Notes: generated by a model from the sequence alone, not told the origin. DNA of 64,000 nt from Paenibacillus sp. 1011MAR3C5 (GCF_003591485.1 NZ_QZCF01000003.1:372001-436000); one strand, 5' to 3'. Shown: positions 1-8,442, numbered from the stretch's first letter. Translations and numbers: made by a program.

Positions 1-726
1 TAGCGGCTGGCCAAGCATGCCGGCTTCCGCCTCAATGCCGCCTACGCCCCAGCCAACAACGCCAAGACCGTTGATCATGGTTGTATGGGAGTCCGTACCT
101 ACCAGGGAGTCCGGATATACGACTGTCTCGCCGTCAATCGTCTTCGTAGCTGCCACGGATGCCAGATACTCCAGGTTAACCTGGTGAACGATACCTGTTC
201 CAGGAGGAACAGCGCGGAAGTTATCGAATGCCGTTTGTGCCCAGCGAAGGAAACGGTAACGCTCTTCGTTGCGCTCGAATTCCACTTTTGTGTTGTATTC
301 CAGAGCTTCTGGAGTACCGAATGCGTCAACCATGATCGAGTGGTCGATTACGAGATCGACTGGTACGAGGGGGTTGATTTTCTTCGGATCTCCACCGGCT
401 TTCTTCACCGTGTCGCGCATAGCGGCAAGGTCAACGACAACCGGAACGCCCGTAAAGTCTTGAAGCACGATACGTGCAGGAATGAACGGAATTTCTTTGT
501 CTTCGCGGCCGTTAGCCCAGTTGGCAAGCTGTTTCACATGCTCAGGTGTAATGGCGCGACCGTCGAATTGACGTACCGCTGCTTCCAGCAATACTTTGAT
601 CGAGAAAGGAAGCTTGGAAATATCGCCAAGGCCTTGCTCTTCCAATCCGCCTAGACGGTAGTAGGCGTACGATTTGCCGCCCGACTCCAGCGTTGTGCGG
701 ACAGAATATTCATTTTGTTTAGACAT
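1..726 (-). CDS. acnA: Aconitate hydratase, N-terminal part (cut by window edge)
   Basis: Minus-strand frame open from an ATG at 726 to the window edge (242 codons). It begins [20 protein letters not shown] and includes the aconitase segments [35 protein letters not shown] and the substrate-binding stretch [16 protein letters not shown]. Family knowledge: AcnA/CitB interconverts citrate and isocitrate with a [4Fe-4S] cluster and moonlights as an RNA-binding regulator. The cluster cysteines lie downstream of this fragment. An AAGGAG site sits 9 nt before the ATG. It is transcribed away from the amidase gene. Only the C-terminal part is missing, because of the window limit. Confidence 0.96.
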   Translation of the reverse strand, partial: MSKQNEYSVRTTLESGGKSYAYYRLGGLEEQGLGDISKLPFSIKVLLEAAVRQFDGRAITPEHVKQLANWANGREDKEIPFIPARIVLQDFTGVPVVVDLAAMRDTVKKAGGDPKKINPLVPVDLVIDHSIMVDAFGTPEALEYNTKVEFERNEERYRFLRWAQTAFDNFRAVPPGTGIVHQVNLEYLASVAATKTIDGETVVYPDSLVGTDSHTTMINGLGVVGWGVGGIEAEAGMLGQPL

Positions 727-800
727 CGCTATTCTCCTTTTCATGTAGTAAATTTTGTAGTTTCATTAGACGAAACACAATTTCAAAAACCTATGTGTCT

Positions 801-830
801 AGTATAACGTTAAAAGTGGGGGTACGTAAA
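801..830 (-). promoter_or_regulatory. Candidate sigma-A promoter of acnA
   Basis: Read on the minus strand: TTTACG, an 18-bp spacer, then TATACT, about 75 bp upstream of the acnA start. The match was made by eye. Confidence 0.45.
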
Positions 831-1000
831 GTCCAATGTTAGCCTTTTCCCGGTCATGTCCTGCCTGGATTGCAGCGTCCTGCTTACAGAAATGTTACAT
901 GAATGGCGGGATACCCTCATATAATGAAGCAGTTAATCTTTGCCGCACAGGCGTTCGAGCAGGAAGCGCCTACGCCAGGCAGAATCGGGAGGGAACGCGT

Positions 1001-2257
1001 TTGTCCAAATCAGGTAACCGCCCATCCGCAGGCGGACGGAAGAAGCGTGCGGAGCGTAAGCCCAAAAGCCGCGCCGTTGCGCCGACTGCTGCGCTTGAAC
1101 GGAAACGCGCGGAGCCCGCTGCGCCTGCCCGAATCAAGCAAAGCGACGGGCGGGTTCTTCAGGAGACAAGACCCAAGCCGACTTCTCTCATCCAATCCTC
1201 CGCGCCGACGCGTGTGCTTGTTGCGGAAGATCGTGAGGAGTGGAAGTCCTCCGTTCACCGATACGTGAGCTTGTACAACCAGGCCGAGACGGAGCAGCAT
1301 CCACGCGTACTTACCGATTATATGGCTGATCTTGTCCATGGCGAAAGGCTCTCAGGCCGCCTTGCGCGGATGCGGGAGCGGGATTTGCTGCGCGGAGCTC
1401 TCCCGGCAGGGAGCGAGACGAAGGCGGAGCTGGTGCGCGTGAACGAATCCGCAAGCGAAGTATCCGTGCTGCTGCGGCTTCATATCAGGCGCAGGGTGGA
1501 GCAGGGCGGCAGCTATTATATGGAAGAGCGCTATGAATATGAACGGCTATGGCTCTCGGCGGCTGGCCGCCGCTGGGATGTGCTGCAGGTGGAGCCGATC
1601 ATTGCGGAGCGCAGGCCCCGCTATGGCGTATCGTCGCTGGAATGGCATGAGGAGTCGGAAGCGCCTTCTCACGACGAGATATACGTCATGCCGTCTTTAC
1701 CCTACTTAAATTATGACCTAATGCCTCCATTCAAAAACCGGATTACCGGTATTCGCTACAGGAGAGATTTGGCTGCGGCGTATGCCGACCGGTGGTGGAA
1801 TGAAGGGAATCCATCCTACGAGCTGTTCGACGTGAATTGCACGAATTATGTCTCCCAGTGTATCTTTGCAGGCAATGCCCCTATGAACTATACTGGTAAA
1901 AGGGGAAGCGGATGGTGGTACAAGGGACGGAGCAAAGGCCAGGAATGGTGGAGCTACAGCTGGGCTGTCTCGAATGCGCTGACCCAATATCTGTCGACAG
2001 CGCGCAAGTCAGGCCTTCGGGCCGAGCAAGTGCAATCGGCCGATCAATTACAGCTTGGCGATGTCATTACATACGACTGGACCGGTGATGGAAGGTACCA
2101 GCACAGTACGATTGTGACGGCCTTCGATGCTGCCGGCCAACCACTAGTAAACGCCAATACGGTCGCCAGCAGGCATCGTTATTGGGATTATCGGGACTCT
2201 TACGCTTGGACCAAAGGAACCCGTTATCGTTTCTTTCATATACCCGATCTACTTTGA
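1001..2257 (+). CDS. Amidase domain-containing protein (Amidase_6-like)
   Basis: The C-terminal ~170 residues have the Amidase_6 pattern: a cysteine in DVNCTNYVSQ, a histidine in YQHSTIV and an asparagine in LVNANT, with aromatic motifs (WWYKG, YWDYRDSYAW). Family knowledge: a papain-like putative amidase domain, probably acting on cell-wall or peptide substrates. The N-terminal ~80 residues are basic and low-complexity, and I see no clear signal peptide. I chose the TTG start at 1001 because GGGAGG lies 8 nt upstream. The frame extends upstream to an ATG at 836, but that segment looks non-coding. 418 aa; catalytic role inferred. Confidence 0.82.
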   Translation: MSKSGNRPSAGGRKKRAERKPKSRAVAPTAALERKRAEPAAPARIKQSDGRVLQETRPKPTSLIQSSAPTRVLVAEDREEWKSSVHRYVSLYNQAETEQHPRVLTDYMADLVHGERLSGRLARMRERDLLRGALPAGSETKAELVRVNESASEVSVLLRLHIRRRVEQGGSYYMEERYEYERLWLSAAGRRWDVLQVEPIIAERRPRYGVSSLEWHEESEAPSHDEIYVMPSLPYLNYDLMPPFKNRITGIRYRRDLAAAYADRWWNEGNPSYELFDVNCTNYVSQCIFAGNAPMNYTGKRGSGWWYKGRSKGQEWWSYSWAVSNALTQYLSTARKSGLRAEQVQSADQLQLGDVITYDWTGDGRYQHSTIVTAFDAAGQPLVNANTVASRHRYWDYRDSYAWTKGTRYRFFHIPDLL

Positions 2258-2303
2258 GCATGCAAGCTTGTAATGGAAATTATATCATACCGGAGGATAG
2301 ACT

Positions 2304-3476
2304 ATGGGGAGCAAAGTAAGAGTCGGACTCGTGTACGGAGGGAAATCCGGAGAGCACGAGGTTTCGCTGCAGACGGCATTTGCTGTCATGCGCGAATTTG
2401 ATTATAACCAATACGAAATCAAACCTTTCTATATTACGAAGCAAGGCGAATGGAAAAGCGGATCGACGATGCTGGCAGCGCCAGCTTCGGTGGAATCGCT
2501 GCGCTTCGGCGATGAGCAGGGCGTAACGTCGAGCCATTCGCTTGCGCCGCTCTTCAGCGCGCTCGATCAAGCTGCAGGCACTGCGCTTGCGTCGTCAGGC
2601 GAAGCGAAAATAAGCGGACACCCTTCGCAATCGGAGCAAGCCGAGGATACGGTAGACGTGATGTTCCCGCTGCTGCATGGCACGTTCGGGGAAGACGGAA
2701 CCATTCAAGGCTTATTCGAGATGGCCAATGTTCCTTATGTCGGAGCAGGCGTCTTGGCCTCCGCAGTCGGGATGGACAAGATTATGATGAAGAAGGTTTT
2801 TGCGCAGGATGGCTTGCCGCAATGCATCTACCGTCATTTCAACCGGACGCAATGGGAGAAGGATGCTTCCTTCTTTATTATGGAATGCGAAATTTCTCTT
2901 GGTTATCCGTGCTTCATCAAGCCTGCTAATCTGGGGTCGAGCGTAGGCGTGTCCAAGGCGAAGAACCGCGAGGAATTGATCGCGGCCGTCAATTACGCAT
3001 TCCGCTTTGACCGCAAGGTCATTGTGGAGGAATTCATTGATGCCCGCGAGATTGAAGTCAGCGTATTGGGCAATGATGAGGCGAAAGCATCGGTACCGGG
3101 CGAGATTGCCCCATCCAATGAATTTTACGATTATAAGGCAAAATATATCGACGGCAAGTCCACGATGATTATTCCGGCGGAGCTGTCGCCCGAATTGACG
3201 GAATCCATCCGCGAGATGGCTGTCCGCGCCTTTCAGGCGATAGACGGGTCGGGGTTGTCCCGCGTCGACTTTTTCTTGCGGAAGGAAGACAACCAGCTAT
3301 TGATTAATGAAGTGAATACGCTGCCTGGCTTTACGCCGTTCAGCATGTATCCGCTGTTGTGGCGGGAGACAGGCGTTCCATATAAGGAGCTTCTGAGCAC
3401 GCTGATCCATTTGGCGCTTGAGCGGCATAGGGACAAGCAGAGAATTGATTTTACGGGAGAGTCGCTGAAAGGCTAA
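2304..3476 (+). CDS. ddl: D-alanine--D-alanine ligase
   Basis: ATP-grasp ligase joining two D-Ala for the peptidoglycan stem peptide. Visible: the N-terminal GGKSGEHEVS motif, PLLHGTFGEDGTIQGLFE, YVGAGVLASAVGMDK, FIKPANLGSSVGVSK, the FYDYKAKY loop typical of D-Ala-D-Ala (not depsipeptide) enzymes, and the metal-site end LLINEVNTLPGFTPFSMYP. At 390 aa it is slightly long because of an acidic/serine-rich insertion at about residues 70-115. GGAGG precedes the ATG. The prophage lies immediately downstream, so ddl may once have been cotranscribed with the gene now interrupted at attL. Confidence 0.96.
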   Translation: MGSKVRVGLVYGGKSGEHEVSLQTAFAVMREFDYNQYEIKPFYITKQGEWKSGSTMLAAPASVESLRFGDEQGVTSSHSLAPLFSALDQAAGTALASSGEAKISGHPSQSEQAEDTVDVMFPLLHGTFGEDGTIQGLFEMANVPYVGAGVLASAVGMDKIMMKKVFAQDGLPQCIYRHFNRTQWEKDASFFIMECEISLGYPCFIKPANLGSSVGVSKAKNREELIAAVNYAFRFDRKVIVEEFIDAREIEVSVLGNDEAKASVPGEIAPSNEFYDYKAKYIDGKSTMIIPAELSPELTESIREMAVRAFQAIDGSGLSRVDFFLRKEDNQLLINEVNTLPGFTPFSMYPLLWRETGVPYKELLSTLIHLALERHRDKQRIDFTGESLKG

Positions 3477-3499
3477 GACATACGACAGTATCGAATGAA

Positions 3500-3536
3500 G
3501 CCGCGCAACGCTCCTGACAAGAGCCTGTTGCGCGGC
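3500..3536 (+). terminator. Hairpin downstream of ddl
   Basis: 10-bp perfect stem (GCCGCGCAAC / GTTGCGCGGC) with an inner GCTC/GAGC pairing, but no T-run after it. It may be a weak terminator or a processing hairpin rather than a full stop. Confidence 0.45.
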
Positions 3537-3572
3537 TATGCCATTATTGAGTGAAGAGAGGATGAAGTTGCG

Positions 3573-3707
3573 ATGGGATTTCAGACGGAATTCAATTCGG
3601 TATGCAAATTCATTCGAGAGGCATCTTTTCCTTTAAGAGCAAGGATTTTGGCGGGATTTTTGAGACTTCTACCCACAGTTTACCCACTCATGATTGATTC
3701 AAACTGA
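3573..3707 (+). pseudogene. 5' remnant of the host gene split by prophage insertion
   Basis: ATG at 3573 behind GAGAGGATGAAG starts MGFQTEFNSVCKF, then runs into phage DNA after the att core and stops at 3707 (44 codons). The intact-looking copy at 43748 starts MGMNYEFNSVCKF, so residues 6-13 are shared. This is the original start of that gene, left behind at attL with its native ribosome site. The phage-derived tail is antisense to the 3' end of the integrase gene. Confidence 0.75.
3588..3612. repeat. attL core (25-bp direct repeat)
   Basis: The 25 bases beginning GAATTCAATTCGGTATGCAA are identical to 43763-43787. The core encodes EFNSVCKF inside a host gene, so attB is protein-coding rather than a tRNA. 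Confidence 0.92.
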
Positions 3708-4882
3708 TCAGGGGCGGCTTTTCGTTTATTTTCAGTCACGTGCAAATACACTCGTCTTGTTATTTCATCGTTTTTATGCCCCAATCTCTCTTGAATTACT
3801 GCGAGATCAATCCCGGCTGATGCGGATAAAGACACATGAGTATGGCGTAAACTATGTGGGGTTAATGACGATGGCAACTCAGCTATTTCAAGCAATTTAC
3901 TGAATCTGTTTCCTAAATAAACTGCACTGGCAGGATATCCAGGGGAAGCATAACTCCAGAACAAAAATCCAACGTCATGATCAATTTCAATATCATTTTT
4001 TATTTTTTCTTGCCATTCGATTTGCGCTTTAATGGCCTTAATGACTGTATCGCCAATTGAAATTACTCTGACTGATGACAGGTTTTTTGGCGGGCCAAGT
4101 GAATAGTCACTAATCCTCGTTAATACAGTGAGAGTTTTAGTAATTGATATCGTCTTCTTAGCTTCGTTGAAGTCAGATATTTTCAATGCGAGCAACTCAC
4201 CTATCCGCATTCCTGTATAAGCAAGAATTAAGAAGAAATAATATTCCTGCGGTTGCCCGCGAAATCGTACAATGTTTAGAAAATGCTTCAACTGTTCTTT
4301 TTCAAGAAACTTCGGAAGTTCATAATTACCGGATTCGATTTGTTCTAATGAAATCTTGAATGCTGGAATATTTGCTTCATCACCAGGGTTCGATAACATA
4401 GCGTTTTTACGAACCGCATAAGAAAAGAAAATTGAAATTGATTCATGGTAACGGTGCAAAGTCCCTTTCTCCAAACCGCGTTTTTTTAAGTTATTTAAGT
4501 AACGCTGATATTCATCTGAGTCGATATCTTTTGCTTTAGTGTTTCCGCCAAAGAAATTAATGAGAGAGTTAGTAGCTGTCATTCTGTTTCTTACTGTATT
4601 TAAGCGTGGTTCCCTCTCTAATTGATAATCCTCGATCCAAATGTCCCTTAATTTTTCGAGTGTAATGTTCTTGGCATCTACCTTTTTTCCTTGTAATTGT
4701 TTAGCTCTTATTGTAATCCCATAATCATAAGCCTCTTCAGGTGTGTTAAAAGACTCGGTTTCTTTTTGTTTCCTCCTCTTTTTCCCGTTTTCTGTTACAT
4801 AAACACTATATCTAAAAGTAAATCGACCGTCTCTTTCACGCACTCCTGGAGGGAGTTTTTTTTGTTTCTTAGGCCGTCCCAA
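3680..4882 (-). CDS. int: Phage tyrosine integrase
   Basis: Catalyses site-specific integration and excision at the flanking 25-bp att core. An Arm-binding N-terminus (LPPGVRERDGRFTFRYSVYV) precedes the core-binding region and the catalytic domain. With the TTG start, active-site residues are R226 (TGMRIGEL), H343 and R346 (HSLRHTH), H369 (GHKNDE) and nucleophile Y379 (RRVYLHV). I chose TTG at 4882 because AAAGGGG lies about 10 nt upstream; the in-frame ATG at 4933 has no ribosome site. 400 aa, complete, adjacent to attL as expected. Confidence 0.95.
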   Translation of the reverse strand: MGRPKKQKKLPPGVRERDGRFTFRYSVYVTENGKKRRKQKETESFNTPEEAYDYGITIRAKQLQGKKVDAKNITLEKLRDIWIEDYQLEREPRLNTVRNRMTATNSLINFFGGNTKAKDIDSDEYQRYLNNLKKRGLEKGTLHRYHESISIFFSYAVRKNAMLSNPGDEANIPAFKISLEQIESGNYELPKFLEKEQLKHFLNIVRFRGQPQEYYFFLILAYTGMRIGELLALKISDFNEAKKTISITKTLTVLTRISDYSLGPPKNLSSVRVISIGDTVIKAIKAQIEWQEKIKNDIEIDHDVGFLFWSYASPGYPASAVYLGNRFSKLLEIAELPSSLTPHSLRHTHVSLSASAGIDLAVIQERLGHKNDEITRRVYLHVTENKRKAAPDQFESIMSG

Positions 4883-5015
4883 ACCGATCAATCCCCTTTC
4901 AATGTAATATTTTACCTCTCCAACATTCGACATTATATGACAGACAAATCTAAGGTTTTAACCTATGATGGTGTTAAGCCATGGCTTGACACTCTGCTTG
5001 AGGGAGGGTATGAAA

Positions 5016-5243
5016 TCACCCTTTCCTGCTGCGCGCCGGAACTAATATATGCAGATCAGTAACTCGACACTTTAAGACAAAGGAGGAATTGATTGCAAAT
5101 TCTAATGACATACGTTCTTTACCTGAGATCAAGCCAGACACGTATTGAGGGCTACATTCCATCCTTCTAGCAAATTCGGCTTGTGTCATTTTCGCATCTT
5201 CTAGTCGTTCTCGCAGCAGGCATTCCCCGAGCAGGAACGCCAT
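5016..5243 (-). CDS. Small XRE-family DNA-binding protein
   Basis: 75-aa protein that is almost entirely one Cro/CI-type helix-turn-helix (MTQAEFARRMECSPQYVSGLISGK). It lacks an oligomerisation or cleavage domain. AAAGGAGA sits just upstream of the ATG. It lies between int and the CI gene, and its upstream region carries a LexA-type box (5285-5296), so it may be SOS-responsive. It may control int expression or act as a second repressor; the exact role is not decided by sequence. Confidence 0.8.
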   Translation of the reverse strand: MAFLLGECLLRERLEDAKMTQAEFARRMECSPQYVSGLISGKERMSLEFAINSSFVLKCRVTDLHILVPARSRKG

Positions 5244-5284
5244 TTGGATCTCCTTTCATTGTCGGATTATGTCGTAATTTTTAG

Positions 5285-5296
5285 GAACAAACGTTC
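5285..5296. promoter_or_regulatory. LexA (SOS) box, GAACAAACGTTC
   Basis: Matches the Bacillus LexA pattern GAAC-N4-GTTC. It lies between the divergently read XRE gene (start 5243) and the 47-aa ORF (start 5348). It overlaps the expected -35 of a plus-strand extended -10 promoter (TGCTATACT, -10 at 5308-5313). Confidence 0.65.
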
Positions 5297-5347
5297 TTGT
5301 TTTGTGCTATACTTTGAAGAAATACATACACGAGAGGAGCACATTAA

Positions 5348-5491
5348 GTGGAGAATAGATTAAAAGCGATTATTTTTTTAGCAGGATGCAACAAACAAGA
5401 ATTAGAAGCAATTCGTTTCGACCTTCAGTTAGAAGGTGCATCTGTTGAAATATTAAATGTTATTAATCAGCTTTTAATGTCCGCTCCATAA
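5348..5491 (+). CDS. LexA-box-controlled small protein (47 aa), unknown function
   Basis: GTG start at 5348 with GAGAGGAG 8 nt upstream. The product begins MENRLKAIIFLAGCNKQELE and ends at TAA 5491. No family recognised; it looks mixed alpha-helical with one cysteine and no membrane segment. It is transcribed toward the CI-like repressor gene and overlaps its 3' end by 29 bp. The extended -10 promoter and LexA box just upstream suggest SOS-induced expression. By analogy with LexA-controlled antirepressors, it may inactivate the repressor (inference). Confidence 0.6.
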   Translation: MENRLKAIIFLAGCNKQELEAIRFDLQLEGASVEILNVINQLLMSAP

Positions 5492-5825
5492 TCGAGAGTA
5501 GCAGTTTTAAATCTTCATCCGATATCTTCATAATCAACTCTAAAGCTTTTTTGCGATCTGAATCCATGCCTGGGATTGCATCAAATATCCCATTGATGTC
5601 TTTCACAGGCTCATTTACTAACAACTGATCCCATTCAACACCGAATATTTGGGCTAGTTGCTCAACTTTTTTCATTCTTGGAGCAGTTTTACCTTGTTCC
5701 CAATATCCAATAGTTACACCCGATACCCCTACTCTTCTCCCTAATTCTTCTTTGCTCAACCCCATTCTCTCACGATTAATTTTTATGTTCTCCGCAATAT
5801 ATACAGTTGACATTTGATTGAGCAC
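5463..5825 (-). CDS. CI-like prophage repressor (XRE family)
   Basis: N-terminal helix-turn-helix (LSKEELGRRVGVSGVTIGYW), then an acidic C-terminal helical region ending ISDEDLKLLLSIMERTLKAD. There is no LexA-like peptidase domain, so induction should need an antirepressor rather than RecA-stimulated self-cleavage (inference). GTG at 5825 has AGGA 6 nt upstream; ATG at 5813 is the alternative. It is divergent from the Cro-like gene across an operator-rich 147-bp gap. Confidence 0.85.
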   Translation of the reverse strand: MLNQMSTVYIAENIKINRERMGLSKEELGRRVGVSGVTIGYWEQGKTAPRMKKVEQLAQIFGVEWDQLLVNEPVKDINGIFDAIPGMDSDRKKALELIMKISDEDLKLLLSIMERTLKAD

Positions 5826-5885
5826 CCTTCTTCCTAAAAATTCTATTTTTGATGTTACCATATCCTATCTAAAAAATCCACTACA

Positions 5886-5906
5886 AATCTAATTTTTTAT
5901 TAGATT
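5886..5906. promoter_or_regulatory. Operator palindrome between cI and cro
   Basis: Perfect inverted repeat AATCTAAT-TTTTT-ATTAGATT. Related half-sites (ATCTAA, TTAGGAT) recur at 5867-5872, 5929-5934 and 5942-5948, giving a multi-operator array typical of a lysis/lysogeny switch. Confidence 0.75.
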
Positions 5907-5923
5907 GTTTATAATTTTAGTGG

Positions 5924-5953
5924 TTGACATCTAATTTTAACTTAGGATATACT
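5924..5953 (+). promoter_or_regulatory. Early lytic (PR-like) promoter
   Basis: TTGACA, 18-bp spacer, TATACT upstream of the Cro-like gene. ATCTAA/TTAGGAT operator half-sites lie within the spacer, so repressor binding would directly block polymerase. Confidence 0.75.
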
Positions 5954-5972
5954 GCGAGCAGGAGGTGAAACG

Positions 5973-6239
5973 ATGGGAGAAACACAAGTAATACAGTCAT
6001 TTAGTCTGCATGCACGCACCTTAGAGGAATGGAGGGCGTTGAACGGCATGTCAAAATCAGCCGTTGCGCGTTACCTAGGTGTACATCCAAGCACCTATGC
6101 CAGATTGGAAGACCACCCAGAAAGCATGTCAATAGATACGGCGATGAAACTAAAGCTTTTGTTCAAGTGTGAAGTGAAACAGATTATTTTTTTTAAAAAG
6201 AATCCTAATTTAAACTTAGACTTATCGGCCACGTCCTAA
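5973..6239 (+). CDS. Cro-like helix-turn-helix protein
   Basis: 88 aa. A central HTH (GMSKSAVARYLGVHPSTYARLE) is followed by a hydrophobic/basic end. It is the first gene of the rightward early operon, directly behind the promoter and a GGAGGTG ribosome site. It probably competes with the CI-like repressor for the operators. No enzymatic motif. Confidence 0.8.
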   Translation: MGETQVIQSFSLHARTLEEWRALNGMSKSAVARYLGVHPSTYARLEDHPESMSIDTAMKLKLLFKCEVKQIIFFKKNPNLNLDLSATS

Positions 6240-6265
6240 GTTTACAGATTGAAGAGGTGATTAGA

Positions 6266-6454
6266 TTGGACGCGCTACAAGCGAATCTCACGGTTATGCA
6301 GGCTGCTGATTATCTTAATATTGGCCGTACTCGATTATTCGCACTAATCAAATCAGGTGATATCCGAAGTTATAAGAATGGAAAATGTAGACGTATCAAA
6401 CGTGAATGGCTCTTAGAATACGAAGCAAAGTTAATCAAGGAGCAATCATATTGA
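6266..6454 (+). CDS. Excisionase-like HTH protein
   Basis: 62 aa with the MerR/Xis-type layout: LTVMQAADYLNIGRTRLFAL, GDIRSYKNGKCRRIKREWL. The HTH_17 family includes phage excisionases and DNA-bending accessory factors. I chose TTG at 6266 since GAGGTG lies 6 nt before it; an in-frame GTG at 6257 lacks a site. It follows cro in the early operon, so it may be Xis or a general early regulator. Confidence 0.75.
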   Translation: MDALQANLTVMQAADYLNIGRTRLFALIKSGDIRSYKNGKCRRIKREWLLEYEAKLIKEQSY

Positions 6455-6535
6455 ACGGGAATATGTACCAGAAAAAATAAGAAGCTTGGAGAACTAAGCA
6501 ACGCGCCGCTAATTACGAAAGGAGAGACTTGCCCG

Positions 6536-6709
6536 ATGACCTACCAACTTAATCACCTGGAGCCCGGTGACCACTACATTAACCGCTACAAGCGAGCAAC
6601 GTTGCCATGTGACAACTTGCTGGACAAGCCTGACGAGCTGGCAGCCTTATCTGGGCCAGTCAAGATGTACAACGTCCGAGACTCTAAGGGGGAGGTGAAA
6701 GGGGATTGA
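6536..6709 (+). CDS. Small phage protein, unknown (57 aa)
   Basis: ATG with AAAGGAGAG about 11 nt upstream. It begins MTYQLNHLEPGDHYINRYKR and ends at TGA 6709. No recognised domain; soluble, mildly charged. The last codons overlap the TTG start of the next gene by 4 nt (ATTGA), indicating translational coupling. Confidence 0.6.
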   Translation: MTYQLNHLEPGDHYINRYKRATLPCDNLLDKPDELAALSGPVKMYNVRDSKGEVKGD

Positions 6710-6885
6710 GGACAGTCGTGTTCTGGGGATTAAATGCGCTGTTGGAAATTACAAAAAAGTACAGAGAATACGTTCTCGTTAAATACGAAAACCATATCCG
6801 CTGTACTCGCTGTAAGAAGGTAATCCATGCTGATGATAATTATTGTGCTCATTGCAGAAAAGCTAACCCCAAATCGATTTTTTAA
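6706..6885 (+). CDS. Zinc-ribbon small protein (59 aa)
   Basis: TTG start with GGAGGTG 9 nt upstream. Hydrophobic N-terminus, then IRCTRCKKVIHADDNYCAHC, a C-x2-C...C-x2-C zinc ribbon. Its last 23 nt overlap the 3' end of the opposite-strand DUF2321 gene, so the two transcripts converge. Function unknown. Confidence 0.65.
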   Translation: MRTVVFWGLNALLEITKKYREYVLVKYENHIRCTRCKKVIHADDNYCAHCRKANPKSIF

Positions 6886-7336
6886 CCGTTTCGCTCACAA
6901 CATCGTACAAAAGATTTCTCATCCCATCCTTTATAAAATCCGAAGCGGTGGCCATGTATTTTTTATACTTCGCAACAGCAACTGGAGAAGATGGTGTCTC
7001 AACAATCAAATCAGGCATTGCTAGTTTTATTAACTCTTTATGCTGAGGTGATAGCTTTTCGTCTAGTGATATAAGCTCTACAGCATTACTTAATAGTTTT
7101 TCTGTCCATGGGTAAGCTTCACTGCATGTTGGGCAATACGCTGGTACGTAATCATAACTAGTTAAATCAAGGATACCGTCAGAACGATATTTACCTCGGA
7201 TTGGGGTATTACATTGCTGACAAGAGGAGATATTTGGAACTCCGCAACTGCGGCAGAACTTGTCACTATGTTGCTGCCTAGCTGAAGTGATGAAATGACC
7301 ATTTCTGCAAATTGTAGATACTTCGTAATAACCCAT
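6863..7336 (-). CDS. DUF2321-family zinc-ribbon protein
   Basis: 157 aa. Begins MGYYEVSTICRNGHFITSA and has three Cys-pair knuckles (FCRSCG, CQQCNTPIRG, YCPTCSEAYPWTEK), the layout of DUF2321 proteins, which occur in Firmicutes and their phages with no assigned role. ATG at 7336 has AAAGGA at good spacing; the ATG at 7345 is too close to it. It runs against the surrounding early operon, so it is likely a cargo gene expressed in the lysogen (inference). Confidence 0.8.
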   Translation of the reverse strand: MGYYEVSTICRNGHFITSARQQHSDKFCRSCGVPNISSCQQCNTPIRGKYRSDGILDLTSYDYVPAYCPTCSEAYPWTEKLLSNAVELISLDEKLSPQHKELIKLAMPDLIVETPSSPVAVAKYKKYMATASDFIKDGMRNLLYDVVSETVKKSIWG

Positions 7337-7424
7337 ATTTACCATCCTTTCTGCTTAATAGGATCTCGACAATTCTATTCTAGCAGAGGATTAGGAAATA
7401 TTCGACAGAAAGTGAGGAGGAAAA

Positions 7425-8150
7425 ATGGATCTAATTAAGGTCAATCAGTCGACTAATGGAATGATGGTAGATGGCCGGGAACTTCATGAGTTTTTGGGCG
7501 TCGGCCGGGATTTCGTCAACTGGATGAAGTATCGCATTGAGCAATACGCATTCAACGAAGGAGAGGACTACAAATTAACGCTCGCCAAAATTGGCGAACG
7601 TCAAAATGTCACTCGACATAACTATGAGTTGTCACTCGATATGGCAAAGGAAATTTGTATGGTGGAGAACAACGAGCGCGGCCGGCAAGCTCGGAAGTAT
7701 TTCATCGAATGTGAACGCCGGGCAAAGGGGTTGAACGTCGAAGCGCTAAGCCCGCAACTTCAACTTCTTATCCAGATGGAGCAACGTACGTTGCAACTGG
7801 AGACGCGGCAGCAGGAGACGGAGCAGGCCATTACAACGATCAAGGAAACGTTCTTACAGCGTGATGAAGACTGGCGGAACAAAATCAACAGCATGATCAA
7901 AGGCGCGGCATTCCGCAAGGGCGGGATATACCAAGACTTGCGACGGCAGAGTTACGCCATGTTGGAGGAACGCGGTCGATGTGATCTGGACAAGCGTCTG
8001 CGGAACCTGGTCGAGCGGTTGGAAGCTCAAGGCGCGTCGAAGACTCAACTTAAAAACACATCCCGTATGGATGTAATCGAAACAGAGCCGCGGCTGAAAG
8101 AAATCTATACAATCATCGTCAAAGAATTGGCTATTGGAACGATGGCCTGA
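7425..8150 (+). CDS. AntA/AntB antirepressor with ORF6C domain
   Basis: Residues 1-95 match AntA (MMVDGRELHEFLGVGRDFVN, LSLDMAKEICMVENNERGRQ). A glutamine-rich coiled linker follows at 100-135, and the C-terminus (residues 150-241) is ORF6C-like. Family knowledge: phage antirepressors that antagonise CI-type repressors. GTGAGGAGG precedes the ATG. It could be the effector of induction if the CI-like protein is non-cleavable. Confidence 0.88.
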   Translation: MDLIKVNQSTNGMMVDGRELHEFLGVGRDFVNWMKYRIEQYAFNEGEDYKLTLAKIGERQNVTRHNYELSLDMAKEICMVENNERGRQARKYFIECERRAKGLNVEALSPQLQLLIQMEQRTLQLETRQQETEQAITTIKETFLQRDEDWRNKINSMIKGAAFRKGGIYQDLRRQSYAMLEERGRCDLDKRLRNLVERLEAQGASKTQLKNTSRMDVIETEPRLKEIYTIIVKELAIGTMA

Positions 8151-8165
8151 TGGGAGGTGATGCAG

Positions 8166-8279
8166 TTGATCGGATTTATTGCAGGCGCGTTAGTAGGGGC
8201 GGTACTTGGATTTTTCACATGCGCGGTGTTGAGCATTAACAAAATCAATGGAGGGGATTGGCGAAATGACCATCATTGA
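8166..8279 (+). CDS. DUF3789-like membrane microprotein (37 aa)
   Basis: TTG start with GGGAGGTGA upstream. The product starts MIGFIAGALVGAVLGFFTCA, one glycine-rich membrane segment followed by a short polar tail. This resembles DUF3789 phage peptides. It overlaps the next gene by 14 nt. Confidence 0.6.
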   Translation: MIGFIAGALVGAVLGFFTCAVLSINKINGGDWRNDHH

Positions 8280-8442
8280 AGAGTTGGACTTGCGATGGGA
8301 AAAGGTCCTGTTACAACGGGATAGATGGCGTATTTCTATGGGGCGATGGGAGTGTCATCCAGACGTCGAGCCCGCTGAACTGGACAGGCTTGAATCTGAA
8401 ATAGCAGTAATTGAAAAGGCCCTTGCGGGTGGAGCCGCATAG
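8266..8442 (+). CDS. Small helical phage protein, unknown (58 aa)
   Basis: ATG at 8266 with GGAGGGG 9 nt upstream. It starts MTIIEELDLRWEKVLLQRDR, is charged and amphipathic, probably a coiled coil. No family recognised. It sits directly before the SMC-like ATPase. Confidence 0.6.
   Translation: MTIIEELDLRWEKVLLQRDRWRISMGRWECHPDVEPAELDRLESEIAVIEKALAGGAA

Noticed and set aside
3588-3612. tRNA gene as attachment site
   Set aside because: The core reads as codons of a protein gene on both sides and no tRNA fold is visible.
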